This document shows positions 1 through 6,855 of a stretch of DNA of 64,000 nt, one piece after another (the stretch's first letter is position 1; each line of letters begins with the position of its first letter). The position numbers and the translations under genes were made by a program. The notes beneath the pieces are model-generated. The model was not told the DNA's origin. It worked only from the letters and a program-made list of their open reading frames with translations, and did not search any database. This stretch comes from Aggregatilineales bacterium (GTDB taxonomy: Bacteria; Chloroflexota; Anaerolineae; Aggregatilineales; Ch27): positions 17,538 through 81,537 of the forward strand of contig JARKNX010000039.1 of the NCBI GenBank assembly GCA_029976025.1, read 5' to 3'.

Positions 1-456
1 AGGAATCAGGGCGGCCTCGGCGGCATCAATCTCCGGCACAAAAACGGTCGAAAGACCCTGCTGCTGCGCCGCATAGGTGCACGAGATTACTCCTTTGATA
101 TGCCTGAGTTGCCCGTCGAGCGACAGCTCCCCCATGAACATGGCATCGCCCAGCGCGTCCAGCGGCGCCTGATCGGTAGCCGCCAGCACGCCAATCGCCA
201 CCGAGAGATCGTAAGCCGGGCCGTCTTTGGGGATATCCGCCGGGGCCAGATTCACCGTATACCGCTTGAGAGGAAACTGGAGGCCGCTGTTCTTGATCGC
301 CGAGCGCACGCGCTCCCGGCTCTCCTTGACCGCCGAGCCGGGCAGCCCGACAATGGTGAACTCCGGCTTTCCCGCATGAGGTGAAAAATCGACCTCGACC
401 GTGATCGGCACGCCATCCAGCCCTACAACCCCGCACGACAGCACCTTGGCCAGCAT
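1..456 (-). CDS. comM: ComM/YifB-family Mg-chelatase-like AAA+ ATPase, N-terminal part (runs off the window start)
   Basis: The first 152 codons are visible, from an ATG at 456; the rest lies before the window. The peptide starts MLAKVLSCGVVGLDG and contains VEVDFSPHAGKPEFTIVGLP, KESRERVRSAIKNSG, NLAPADIPKDGPAYDLSVAIG and GELSLDGQLRHIKGV. These are hallmarks of the N-terminal ChlI-like domain of YifB/ComM. Family members are hexameric helicase-like ATPases that help branch migration of incoming DNA in natural transformation. The Walker motifs would lie outside the window. A GGAG sits about 11 bases before the ATG. The next gene upstream on this strand, the GH1 gene, is 152 bases away, so comM may have its own promoter. 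Identification is firm; a role in competence here is inferred. Confidence 0.9.
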   Translation of the reverse strand, partial: MLAKVLSCGVVGLDGVPITVEVDFSPHAGKPEFTIVGLPGSAVKESRERVRSAIKNSGLQFPLKRYTVNLAPADIPKDGPAYDLSVAIGVLAATDQAPLDALGDAMFMGELSLDGQLRHIKGVISCTYAAQQQGLSTVFVPEIDAAEAALIP

Positions 457-556
457 AGATACCACCGCTCCCGATCGCAACAGGTCGCATTCCGATGCTC
501 TGAATTGTAGCCGGATTGTCCACCCGGCGCGAAAGCAGGGCGCCTGAATCAACAGA

Positions 557-575
557 GCCAACCGAAGCGGCTGGC
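557..575 (-). terminator. Possible weak terminator after the GH1 gene
   Basis: On the minus strand, downstream of the GH1 stop, GCCAGCCG pairs with CGGTTGGC around a 3-base CTT loop, with one G-U pair; the stem can be extended by about three pairs. Only a broken T-rich stretch follows, so termination is uncertain. Confidence 0.3.
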
Positions 576-608
576 CCTGCTACCCTCATACGATATCACG
601 TCCCCGCC

Positions 609-1967
609 TTACGGCTGAGTCAGGGTTGCGCCGTTGCTGGCAATCACATCCCGGTACCAGTAGGCCGAATCTTTCAGCGTGCGCTTCTGGGTCTGATAGT
701 CAACATGGATCAGGCCGAAGCGATGCTTGTACCCCTCGGCCCATTCGAAGTTGTCCATAATCGACCAGTGGAAGTATCCGGCAACCTGAACACCATCCTC
801 AGCGGCCTGGCGAAAGTTGAGCAGGTAGCGACGGGTAAAGTCGATCCGCTGTGGATCATGCACCTTCCCATCCAGCGCCACCCAGTCGGAATTCGCCAGC
901 CCATTCTCCGTGATCGCCACGGGCCGCCGGTAACGCTCCCATACGAAGCGCGGCCCCCAGCGCAGCGCCTCCGGCGTGACCGGCCAGTGGAACGCTGTAA
1001 GCGGCCTCCCATCAGGGTGAGGCACCACCTCCACATTTCCGTCCTTTCCGCGCCGGACATACTCCCCGTTGTAGATATTCATCCCGTAAAAATCGAGTGG
1101 CTGGTGAATTGTCTCCATATCTCCGGTGCGAATCTCCGGCATATCCGCCCCAAACAGCGCCACAGCTTCGGCGGGATACTCGCCGCGAAAAACCGGATCG
1201 GACCACCAGGAGTGGTACCAGAGATGCCGTTCGCGCACGGTCAGCATCGCCTCGCGCGCCGCTGCAATATCGTCTTCGCTCTCCGTAGCCGGCATAACCA
1301 CATGACCCGCATGGGCCGACCCCACCTGAGCGCCGCCGACAGCGGCCCGGATAATCTGCGTGGATTTGCCCTGTGCCACCAGAGTATGGTGCGCCATCTG
1401 GACAATCTGATCGAAGGTCAGCCGGTCGCCCGGCGCGTGGTTGCCAACCTGATGCCCGAGCTGGATGAACACGGACGGCTCATTCAGCGGCATCCAATGC
1501 CTGACGCGATCTCCCAGCGCCCTGACCATCACATCGGTATAGTCAGCGAACCAGTCAGAGGAGCGGCGATTCAGCCAGCCGCCCTGGCAGTACAGGGCAT
1601 AAGGGAAATCCCAGTGGAAGAGGGTCACATACGGCGTGATGCCAGCCGCCAGCAGTTCGTCGATCAGCCGATCGTAGAAACCCAGCCCGGCCGGGTTTAC
1701 CTCTCCGACGCCCTCCGGCAGGACGCGCGGCCATGAGACAGACAGACGGTAGGCCTGAAGCCCGATCTGCCTCATCAAGGCAACGTCCTCTTTATAACGG
1801 TGATAATGGTCGCAGGCCACATCCCCCGTGTTCCCCTCGTAAACTTTGCCGGGCGTATGGCTGAATTTATCCCAGACGGACAGCCCCTTGCCATCCTCCC
1901 GCGCGGCGCCTTCCACCTGGTACGAAGCCGCCGCCGCCCCCCATACGAAATCGCTCGGGAATGTCAT
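609..1967 (-). CDS. GH1 family beta-glucosidase
   Basis: A 452-residue protein of standard length for glycoside hydrolase family 1, cytosolic as it has no signal peptide. The N-terminus FVWGAAAASYQVEGA is the family signature. The acid/base glutamate is E163 in LNEP (161-164) and the nucleophile is E354 in ITENG (352-356). The C-terminal HWSIMDNFEWAEGY and RFGLIHVDY segments are also typical. It should cleave beta-glucosides, or related beta-galactosides or fucosides, by the retaining mechanism; the exact sugar cannot be read from sequence. The ATG has a strong GAGGAGAAG ribosome-binding site. It stands between comM and an SRPBCC-like gene, with no sugar transporter or regulator nearby. Confidence 0.93.
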   Translation of the reverse strand: MTFPSDFVWGAAAASYQVEGAAREDGKGLSVWDKFSHTPGKVYEGNTGDVACDHYHRYKEDVALMRQIGLQAYRLSVSWPRVLPEGVGEVNPAGLGFYDRLIDELLAAGITPYVTLFHWDFPYALYCQGGWLNRRSSDWFADYTDVMVRALGDRVRHWMPLNEPSVFIQLGHQVGNHAPGDRLTFDQIVQMAHHTLVAQGKSTQIIRAAVGGAQVGSAHAGHVVMPATESEDDIAAAREAMLTVRERHLWYHSWWSDPVFRGEYPAEAVALFGADMPEIRTGDMETIHQPLDFYGMNIYNGEYVRRGKDGNVEVVPHPDGRPLTAFHWPVTPEALRWGPRFVWERYRRPVAITENGLANSDWVALDGKVHDPQRIDFTRRYLLNFRQAAEDGVQVAGYFHWSIMDNFEWAEGYKHRFGLIHVDYQTQKRTLKDSAYWYRDVIASNGATLTQP

Positions 1968-2044
1968 GTCTTCTCCTCATTCTTTTCAATGACACAATAG
2001 CGCCGATCGACTCTGCGACACGGCGCTGCGCCGGCCAGCCCGTC

Positions 2045-2695
2045 TCATTCTTCCAACGGAACTGCGAGATTGAGATGCGCCATTGTCTCTGCTCGCGACT
2101 TCAACCCGTTGAGCTGCTGGTAGGACACCGCAAAGTCGAGGAACTCCAGCAGCACATTGCCGAGAATCCCGGCCAGCCCATACGAGTATCCCCGCAGCCG
2201 CACCAGCAGCCGTGTACTGCCATCGGAACGTCGCTCCAGCAAATAGAGGATGGTGATATCTGTTGATGTGCCGACCAGGTTGGGCAGATCATAACCGCTG
2301 ATCAACAGCATCCGGTTGGGCTGGAGGTCGACAACGTGCAGCCCCGGATCGAGCGTCATCCCGACCTGAAGCGGCTCAACATCCTTGCGAATGTAGGTGG
2401 CACTGGGAATCCCGTTATTGATGAGCAGATCTCCGCCGTACCATCCTGTACGGTTGCGCCCCATCTGAGCCAGCCACGGCCACACAGCCTCCGCCGGCGC
2501 ATCGATATTAATCGCCATGGTAGACTGCAGATTAGGCTGCGGAATCAGATCATCACCAGGCAGGCGGCGCTGCGATTCCCCCAGCCGGGTCCCCCATTTT
2601 CTGAGCTGGGGGCGGATGAAGAACCAGTAGAACAGGCTGCCAGCAGCAGCCAGCAGAGGAAAAATAGGCGGTTTACGGCATGTATTACGATCCAT
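2045..2695 (-). CDS. Membrane-anchored SRPBCC-like (START-superfamily) protein
   Basis: The chosen ATG (2695) is preceded by AAAGGA at suitable spacing; an earlier in-frame ATG would overlap the neighbouring gene. The product, about 216 residues, starts with a short basic stretch and one hydrophobic segment (IFPLLAAAGSLFYWFFI). The body has an SRPBCC pattern: INIDAPAEAVWPWLAQMG followed by NRTGWYG, then alternating beta strands and a long C-terminal helix. Proteins of this fold bind hydrophobic ligands in a helix-grip cavity. Members with PAEAVWPWLAQMG are common in Actinobacteria and Chloroflexi and are uncharacterised. It lies 34 bases after the SCO1664-family gene and could be co-transcribed with the trio. 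No ligand can be assigned. Confidence 0.75.
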   Translation of the reverse strand: MDRNTCRKPPIFPLLAAAGSLFYWFFIRPQLRKWGTRLGESQRRLPGDDLIPQPNLQSTMAINIDAPAEAVWPWLAQMGRNRTGWYGGDLLINNGIPSATYIRKDVEPLQVGMTLDPGLHVVDLQPNRMLLISGYDLPNLVGTSTDITILYLLERRSDGSTRLLVRLRGYSYGLAGILGNVLLEFLDFAVSYQQLNGLKSRAETMAHLNLAVPLEE

Positions 2696-2729
2696 GTTGG
2701 AAAATTTCCTTTGCGAAAGAGTGCTGCGC

Positions 2730-3494
2730 TCAGACAGGGGGCCATGGTGAATTTGGTCCTGGCCCCGGGAGTACAAACTCACAGGTGGTGACCATCCGTT
2801 CAGCGCGCCGGCGCAGTGCCACTATCTCCCGCGGGGAGATCAATTCGCCGAGCGCCTGCATGACAGGTGACTGGATATCGCTGAGTGTATCGCACAACTG
2901 CCGCAAGTCCCGAAGCACACCTTCCGGCACAGGCTGCCCGGCGAAATCCCAGATTACGGTGCGCAGCTTATGCTGCACATGGAATGAAATGCCGTGATCG
3001 ATACCCCACAGGTGCCCCTGCGCATCCAGCAAACAGTGTCCCCCTTTGCGATCGGCATTGTTGATCACATAATCAAACGCGGCGAATCGCTGTAACTGGG
3101 GCAGACATTCCGGCGGAAAAGGGGTGAAGTAATTGACTTCTGGATCGTGGTTGATGAAGAACTGCATCGATCCCAGCCCATACGGCCCGCCGCGCAAGAC
3201 TGTAGGGGGGACAATCTGCCAGCCCAGAGCCTCCGAAACCAGAAACGCGGCGACCTCCCGGTAGCACAGTGTGCCTTGCGCAAAATCCCATAACGGGCGC
3301 TCACCACGCTGCGGTTTGTACACAGCCAGCAAAGTGCGCTCGTCATCAGAGACGGACAGCAGATAGGCATAATTGGATCCCCAGGGCAGGACTCCGTGAT
3401 CTTCCTGAATCTCGCCACGGGACAGAGTCAACAGGACCTGACTGACCGTGAGCGACTGTGAGAATGAATCTGAAGAATCAAATGGTTGTGTCAT
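2730..3494 (-). CDS. SCO1664-family protein (PI3K/PI4K-like kinase fold)
   Basis: A protein of about 254 residues starting MTQPFDSSDSF. The upstream in-frame extension overlaps the neighbour and looks non-coding. Segments LAVYKPQRGERPLWDF, YREVAAFLVSEALGW, VPPTVLRGGPYG, AAFDYVINNADRKGGHCLLD and LWGIDHGISF match the SCO1664 family (TIGR03843). In this family a lysine in YKPxxGE, the NNADRKG catalytic-loop-like motif and GIDHG resemble phosphatidylinositol 3/4-kinases. The family is known from Actinobacteria and Chloroflexi, typically with the two genes immediately upstream here: DUF3090 and an MSMEG_4193-type phosphomutase. The substrate is unknown. A kinase role is inferred from distant homology. 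Confidence 0.88.
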   Translation of the reverse strand: MTQPFDSSDSFSQSLTVSQVLLTLSRGEIQEDHGVLPWGSNYAYLLSVSDDERTLLAVYKPQRGERPLWDFAQGTLCYREVAAFLVSEALGWQIVPPTVLRGGPYGLGSMQFFINHDPEVNYFTPFPPECLPQLQRFAAFDYVINNADRKGGHCLLDAQGHLWGIDHGISFHVQHKLRTVIWDFAGQPVPEGVLRDLRQLCDTLSDIQSPVMQALGELISPREIVALRRRAERMVTTCEFVLPGPGPNSPWPPV

Positions 3495-3528
3495 AAGGGC
3501 GGGCCGGGTCGCCGCCTGCGCCCGCGGT

Positions 3529-4032
3529 TCAGGTCCAGTAGTAATGTATCCGGCCGTTCTTCTGCGGGTCGGGCCGACCCCGTTCAACGACAGTTTCCGC
3601 GTACATCGCCAGGGCGCGGACAAGAGGACGCGAGCACCAGAAACGGACAGTGCGCGGTTCGGCAAAATCAATATCACTATCAGAAACCAGCAACTCCTGT
3701 GTGACAATCACAATCAGGTCGCTTGCCTCATCGTACCCCAGGCCAATCTGAGCTACGCGAAATTCGGGTTGAATCGGGTCGCGAAGTTCCATGTTGAAGT
3801 CGGCGAGATCGATTGGATCCTCATCTCCAGGGAGGGGCTGGCGGGCATGCAGATCTTCCATCAGCTCATTAATTGCAGCAGCCAGCGCTTCGACCTGGAT
3901 TTTCTCCAGAATCAGTGATATCAGCTGGCCGCCCCCGGCGCCCTGGATATAGAAAACACGCTTGCCGCGCGGGCCGACCGTCCCGACTGTCAGAAAATCA
4001 GCCGGTCTGATCTCGATCTCCGAATCTGCCAT
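3529..4032 (-). CDS. DUF3090 family protein
   Basis: A soluble 167-residue protein of unknown function. It belongs to DUF3090 (TIGR03847), recognised by VGTVGPRGKRVFYIQ near the N-terminus, LEKIQVEALAAAINELM, the FRVAQIGLGYDE core, and a C-terminal FWCSRPLVRALAMYAETVVERGRPDPQKNGRIHYY. The last motif has clustered Cys, Arg and Asn residues reminiscent of small metal-site proteins, but that is speculative. It sits 3 bases after the phosphomutase and 34 bases before the SCO1664-family gene, giving the conserved three-gene order. The trio has no established function. Confidence 0.9.
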   Translation of the reverse strand: MADSEIEIRPADFLTVGTVGPRGKRVFYIQGAGGGQLISLILEKIQVEALAAAINELMEDLHARQPLPGDEDPIDLADFNMELRDPIQPEFRVAQIGLGYDEASDLIVIVTQELLVSDSDIDFAEPRTVRFWCSRPLVRALAMYAETVVERGRPDPQKNGRIHYYWT

Positions 4033-4035
4033 CGC

Positions 4036-4668
4036 TTAACCTTTCCCATCCTCTGCGTGCTGCTCCGGGAGATGGCCGGTATCATTCATCAGCAGTACCG
4101 CCGCGTGCCCGGCGCTTAGTTGCAGCGCAGATATAGAAGCAGGCGCAATCACAATCCGCTGGAACAGATCAAGGGGCATGCCCAGATAATACGCCAGAAC
4201 CAGCTTGATGATATCGCTATGGGAGACAATGGCGACTGTCTCGCCCGGGTGGCGTCGCGCTATCGCTTCCAGGGCGTCCACCATTCGCATCTGCGCGCCG
4301 CGCACTGTCTCGCCATCGGGGAATGCTGCCCGCGCCGGCGTCCGCTGAACGACATGCCACAGGTTACGGTGCGCCAGAGTCGCCAGCTCTTCCCCTTGCC
4401 AGCGGCCAAAATCAACCTCTTCCAGCCCCCTGTCAACCTGGACAGAAAGCGCCGGATGGTGACGGGCAACCGCTTCGGCTGTCTCTATTGTACGCTCAAG
4501 CGGGCTGCTGTAAATCGCGGTCAACGGCCGCGCCGCCAACCGCGTGCCGAGCGCCGATGCCTGCTGGCGCCCCTCCTCATTGAGGTGCACGCCCGGCATC
4601 CGGCCCGCCAGCTTGCCCGTCTTGACCCAGTCATTCACCGCATGGCGGATGAGCAGCAAGGTGGTCAT
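4036..4668 (-). CDS. Histidine-phosphatase superfamily protein, MSMEG_4193-type putative phosphomutase
   Basis: The ATG at 4668 (MTTLLLIRHAVNDW) is preceded by GGGGGAG; a longer in-frame start lacks support. The 210-residue product has the phosphoglycerate-mutase fold: LIRHA carries the phospho-accepting His, SSPLERTIETAEA the phosphate-binding Arg, and IVSHSDIIK the second His. The canonical RHG is RHA here, as in the MSMEG_4193 subgroup (TIGR03848). GKLAGRMPGVHLNEEGRQQA also fits the subgroup. It is the first gene of the trio with DUF3090 and the PI-kinase-like protein. The kinase partner has been used to argue for phosphomutase rather than phosphatase activity; the substrate is unknown. 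Confidence 0.88.
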   Translation of the reverse strand: MTTLLLIRHAVNDWVKTGKLAGRMPGVHLNEEGRQQASALGTRLAARPLTAIYSSPLERTIETAEAVARHHPALSVQVDRGLEEVDFGRWQGEELATLAHRNLWHVVQRTPARAAFPDGETVRGAQMRMVDALEAIARRHPGETVAIVSHSDIIKLVLAYYLGMPLDLFQRIVIAPASISALQLSAGHAAVLLMNDTGHLPEQHAEDGKG

Positions 4669-4794
4669 CACGACTCCCCCAATTGGCACTAAGCACGGAT
4701 GATAACACAGAATCGCCCGGCACGACGAAAATCGAAAATCCGCCGCGCTCATAAGCTCCGCTCTATCCATCGCTTAGAAGGAGAGCAGCGGTGA

Positions 4795-5883
4795 TCATCC
4801 CCCCGAAGGGTTCAGCCAGAGCAAGCGATAAGCGTTCCACTCTGCCGCGTCGGTAGACCATTCGGCGTAGATACCAAGCCCTTTCACGCGCGATCCGGCC
4901 TCGCCGCTTTGTTCCAGCCCGCGCCGAACGCCACCAATCGCCGCCGGGATGCTCTCCACAGCAGGATCATGACCGGGGAGTTCCGCGTCATAAGTGGGAA
5001 TGCCGATGATAAGTACTGTGGGAATATCCAGGACTGACAGGGCGGAGACAAACTGTGTCACCTGGAAAGCCATCCACGTCTGGTAATCACCGGGCGAGCT
5101 CAGGCCGCTGTTATAGGCCATCACCACCATCTCATCCAGCAGGAAGGCGACCCGTTGCTTGTATTCCTGGCTCCAGTGCGCCTCTACCGTTGTATAAGGG
5201 CCAACAGGGATGCCCGGCGCACCGGTATTCCAATCAGGTGGGACGGATGCTGAAAGCACGACATCCGTCCCAATAGCCCCCCGCACATCGCGCAATAGCT
5301 GCAGGAAGCTCTCGTCGCCATCCCACACCGGTTCCACATTCAGGTGGATGCCGTCGAAGCCAAATTCGGTGAGGGCGCGTTCCGCAAAGGCGGCGACCTC
5401 CGCGCGGACATCCTCATCATCCAGCCGGTATTCCGGCACTTCCGCCGGCAGTCCGATCCAGGCATCCAGCCGCGCTTCAGGATAAAATCGCCGGAACTGT
5501 TGAAGAAATGTCCCTATAGAAGTGAAGGTGGTTTCACTCCAGGTGGTATCTTCCTGTAACCAGGACATCCAGACGTATACGCGGCCAATTCTTTCGGCGC
5601 GGAGCAGGTCAGCCAGGCGCTGAACTGCTTCGTCAGTTTGCACATCCCGTCCCCAGTCAATCCCCAGCCAGACAGCATTCTGCCCGGCTGAAGTGCTCGG
5701 TCGTAGCAAGACTGTCAACGCGATCACAGCGGCCGCAGCCGCCGCCAGCACTCCCAGAAGCAGGCCGCCTATCAGCACACAGCCGGGCCGGCGAACGCGT
5801 ACCTGAGACGGATCGCGTTCGCCAGGGGGCAGCATGTCATCCGTGTAACGCCCCATAACGTGCTGCTGTTGTGAGCGTTTCAT
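4795..5883 (-). CDS. Membrane-anchored GH18-like TIM-barrel protein
   Basis: A 362-residue protein. An N-terminal cytosolic tail of about 34 residues, rich in Asp, Arg and Pro, is followed by one transmembrane helix (about 34-60) and an extracellular domain. The domain resembles a GH18 barrel: strand 4 reads FGFDGIHLNVEPVWDGD, where chitinases have FDGIDLDWE, so the glutamate is kept but the DxDxE pattern is not. VLSASVPPDW and EMVVMAYN match strands 5 and 6, where MAYN is a common GH18 feature, and GLGIYAEW matches strand 8. It overlaps dgkA by the four bases ATGA, so it is translated with the yqeY-HD-ybeY-dgkA operon. It may act on envelope glycans or be a non-catalytic sugar-binding barrel. 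Confidence 0.7.
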   Translation of the reverse strand: MKRSQQQHVMGRYTDDMLPPGERDPSQVRVRRPGCVLIGGLLLGVLAAAAAAVIALTVLLRPSTSAGQNAVWLGIDWGRDVQTDEAVQRLADLLRAERIGRVYVWMSWLQEDTTWSETTFTSIGTFLQQFRRFYPEARLDAWIGLPAEVPEYRLDDEDVRAEVAAFAERALTEFGFDGIHLNVEPVWDGDESFLQLLRDVRGAIGTDVVLSASVPPDWNTGAPGIPVGPYTTVEAHWSQEYKQRVAFLLDEMVVMAYNSGLSSPGDYQTWMAFQVTQFVSALSVLDIPTVLIIGIPTYDAELPGHDPAVESIPAAIGGVRRGLEQSGEAGSRVKGLGIYAEWSTDAAEWNAYRLLWLNPSGG

Positions 5884-6344
5884 GACAGCCCCTGTAAGCG
5901 CGCCAGCAGCGGCGGCCCGAGTATGAGCAGGCCAATGATGACAGAAGCGACGGCAACCAGCAGCACCGCCCCGGCCGCCACATCCTTACTGACCCGGGCC
6001 ATAGGGTGGAGTTCGGGGCTGGCCAGATTGACGGCCGCTTCAATCGCGGCGTTGATGAACTCCATCACCCATTCCAGGGTGATGATCAGGGCGAGGATCG
6101 CCCATTCCGCCGGCGTAATCTGCAGCCAGAGCGCCAGCAGGGCTACTGCCACTGTAGCAACCGCCTGAATCCGGATATTCTTCTGGTAGCGCAGCATATA
6201 CGCCCAGCCAGCCAGGGCATAACGCAGGCTGGCCAGCCGGTTCTGGCTGACGATCGGGCTGTAATGGGCCGGGTTATCCGATCTCCCCGCCGGCGCTCCC
6301 GCCTGACGCCCCTCTTGTTCAGCCGGTTGTGGCAGCGTCTCCAT
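5880..6344 (-). CDS. dgkA: DgkA-family diacylglycerol/undecaprenol kinase
   Basis: The start METLPQPAEQ (ATG at 6344) has GAGGGA upstream and lies 13 bases after ybeY. After a hydrophilic N-terminus of about 35 residues come the family motifs: SLRYALAGWAYMLRYQKNIRIQ, three transmembrane helices, the acidic active-site helix LEWVMEFINAAIEAAVNL, and HPMARVSKDVAAGAVLL. In Gram-positive-type bacteria these enzymes phosphorylate undecaprenol to recycle the cell-wall lipid carrier; in E. coli the substrate is diacylglycerol. The N-terminal extension is longer than in E. coli DgkA. The gene order ybeY-dgkA is widely conserved. Confidence 0.93.
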   Translation of the reverse strand: METLPQPAEQEGRQAGAPAGRSDNPAHYSPIVSQNRLASLRYALAGWAYMLRYQKNIRIQAVATVAVALLALWLQITPAEWAILALIITLEWVMEFINAAIEAAVNLASPELHPMARVSKDVAAGAVLLVAVASVIIGLLILGPPLLARLQGLS

Positions 6345-6357
6345 ATTCAGAAATCCC

Positions 6358-6855
6358 TCAAAAATCGTACAGCGGCGGCAGCACATCCGGCGATACTCCG
6401 AGCGCGCGCAGAATACTTTCCTGCTCCGACCACATGGCGGCCTGAGCCGTCGCCGTATCGTGATCATAACCGATCAGGTGCAAAGTCCCATGAACGGCCA
6501 GCAAGACCAGGACATCGGCCAGATCGTGCCCATCTTCTGCAGCATGGGTTGCTGTGTAAGGATACGCCACGACAATATCGCCCAGATAAGCGGCGTCTTC
6601 TCCGGGGGGCAGGTATTCATCTGGATCGCCCGCCGGGAATGACAGCACATCAGTTGGCGCATCAATCTGCCGATGCTGCCGGTTCAGCGCCCGCACCTCT
6701 TCATCACCGGTTATGGCAAGGGCGACTTCCCGGCCAGGCGGAATCTCATGGCGGCGCAAAGTGAGAGCAACTGCTTCCGTCAGGCGGGCAACCGGTACCG
6801 CTGGCGCATAGGCATCATCCACATAGACAAAGATGCCATACGTGTTATCCATCAT
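6358..6855 (-). CDS. ybeY: Endoribonuclease YbeY (16S rRNA maturation)
   Basis: A cytosolic 165-residue protein with the YbeY zinc motif HGTLHLIGYDHD near residues 120-131, where three histidines bind the metal, and the preceding NRQHRQIDAPTDVLSFP signature. YbeY is a single-strand RNase needed for 16S rRNA 3'-end maturation and 70S quality control. It overlaps the HD-phosphohydrolase gene by four bases and precedes dgkA. The usual phoH partner is not in this operon. Confidence 0.96.
   Translation of the reverse strand: MMDNTYGIFVYVDDAYAPAVPVARLTEAVALTLRRHEIPPGREVALAITGDEEVRALNRQHRQIDAPTDVLSFPAGDPDEYLPPGEDAAYLGDIVVAYPYTATHAAEDGHDLADVLVLLAVHGTLHLIGYDHDTATAQAAMWSEQESILRALGVSPDVLPPLYDF

Noticed and set aside
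516..1736. A 406-codon frame on the plus strand
   Set aside because: It lies opposite the GH1 glycosidase, which has all family motifs and a good ribosome-binding site. The plus-strand peptide resembles nothing and is a G+C-driven shadow.
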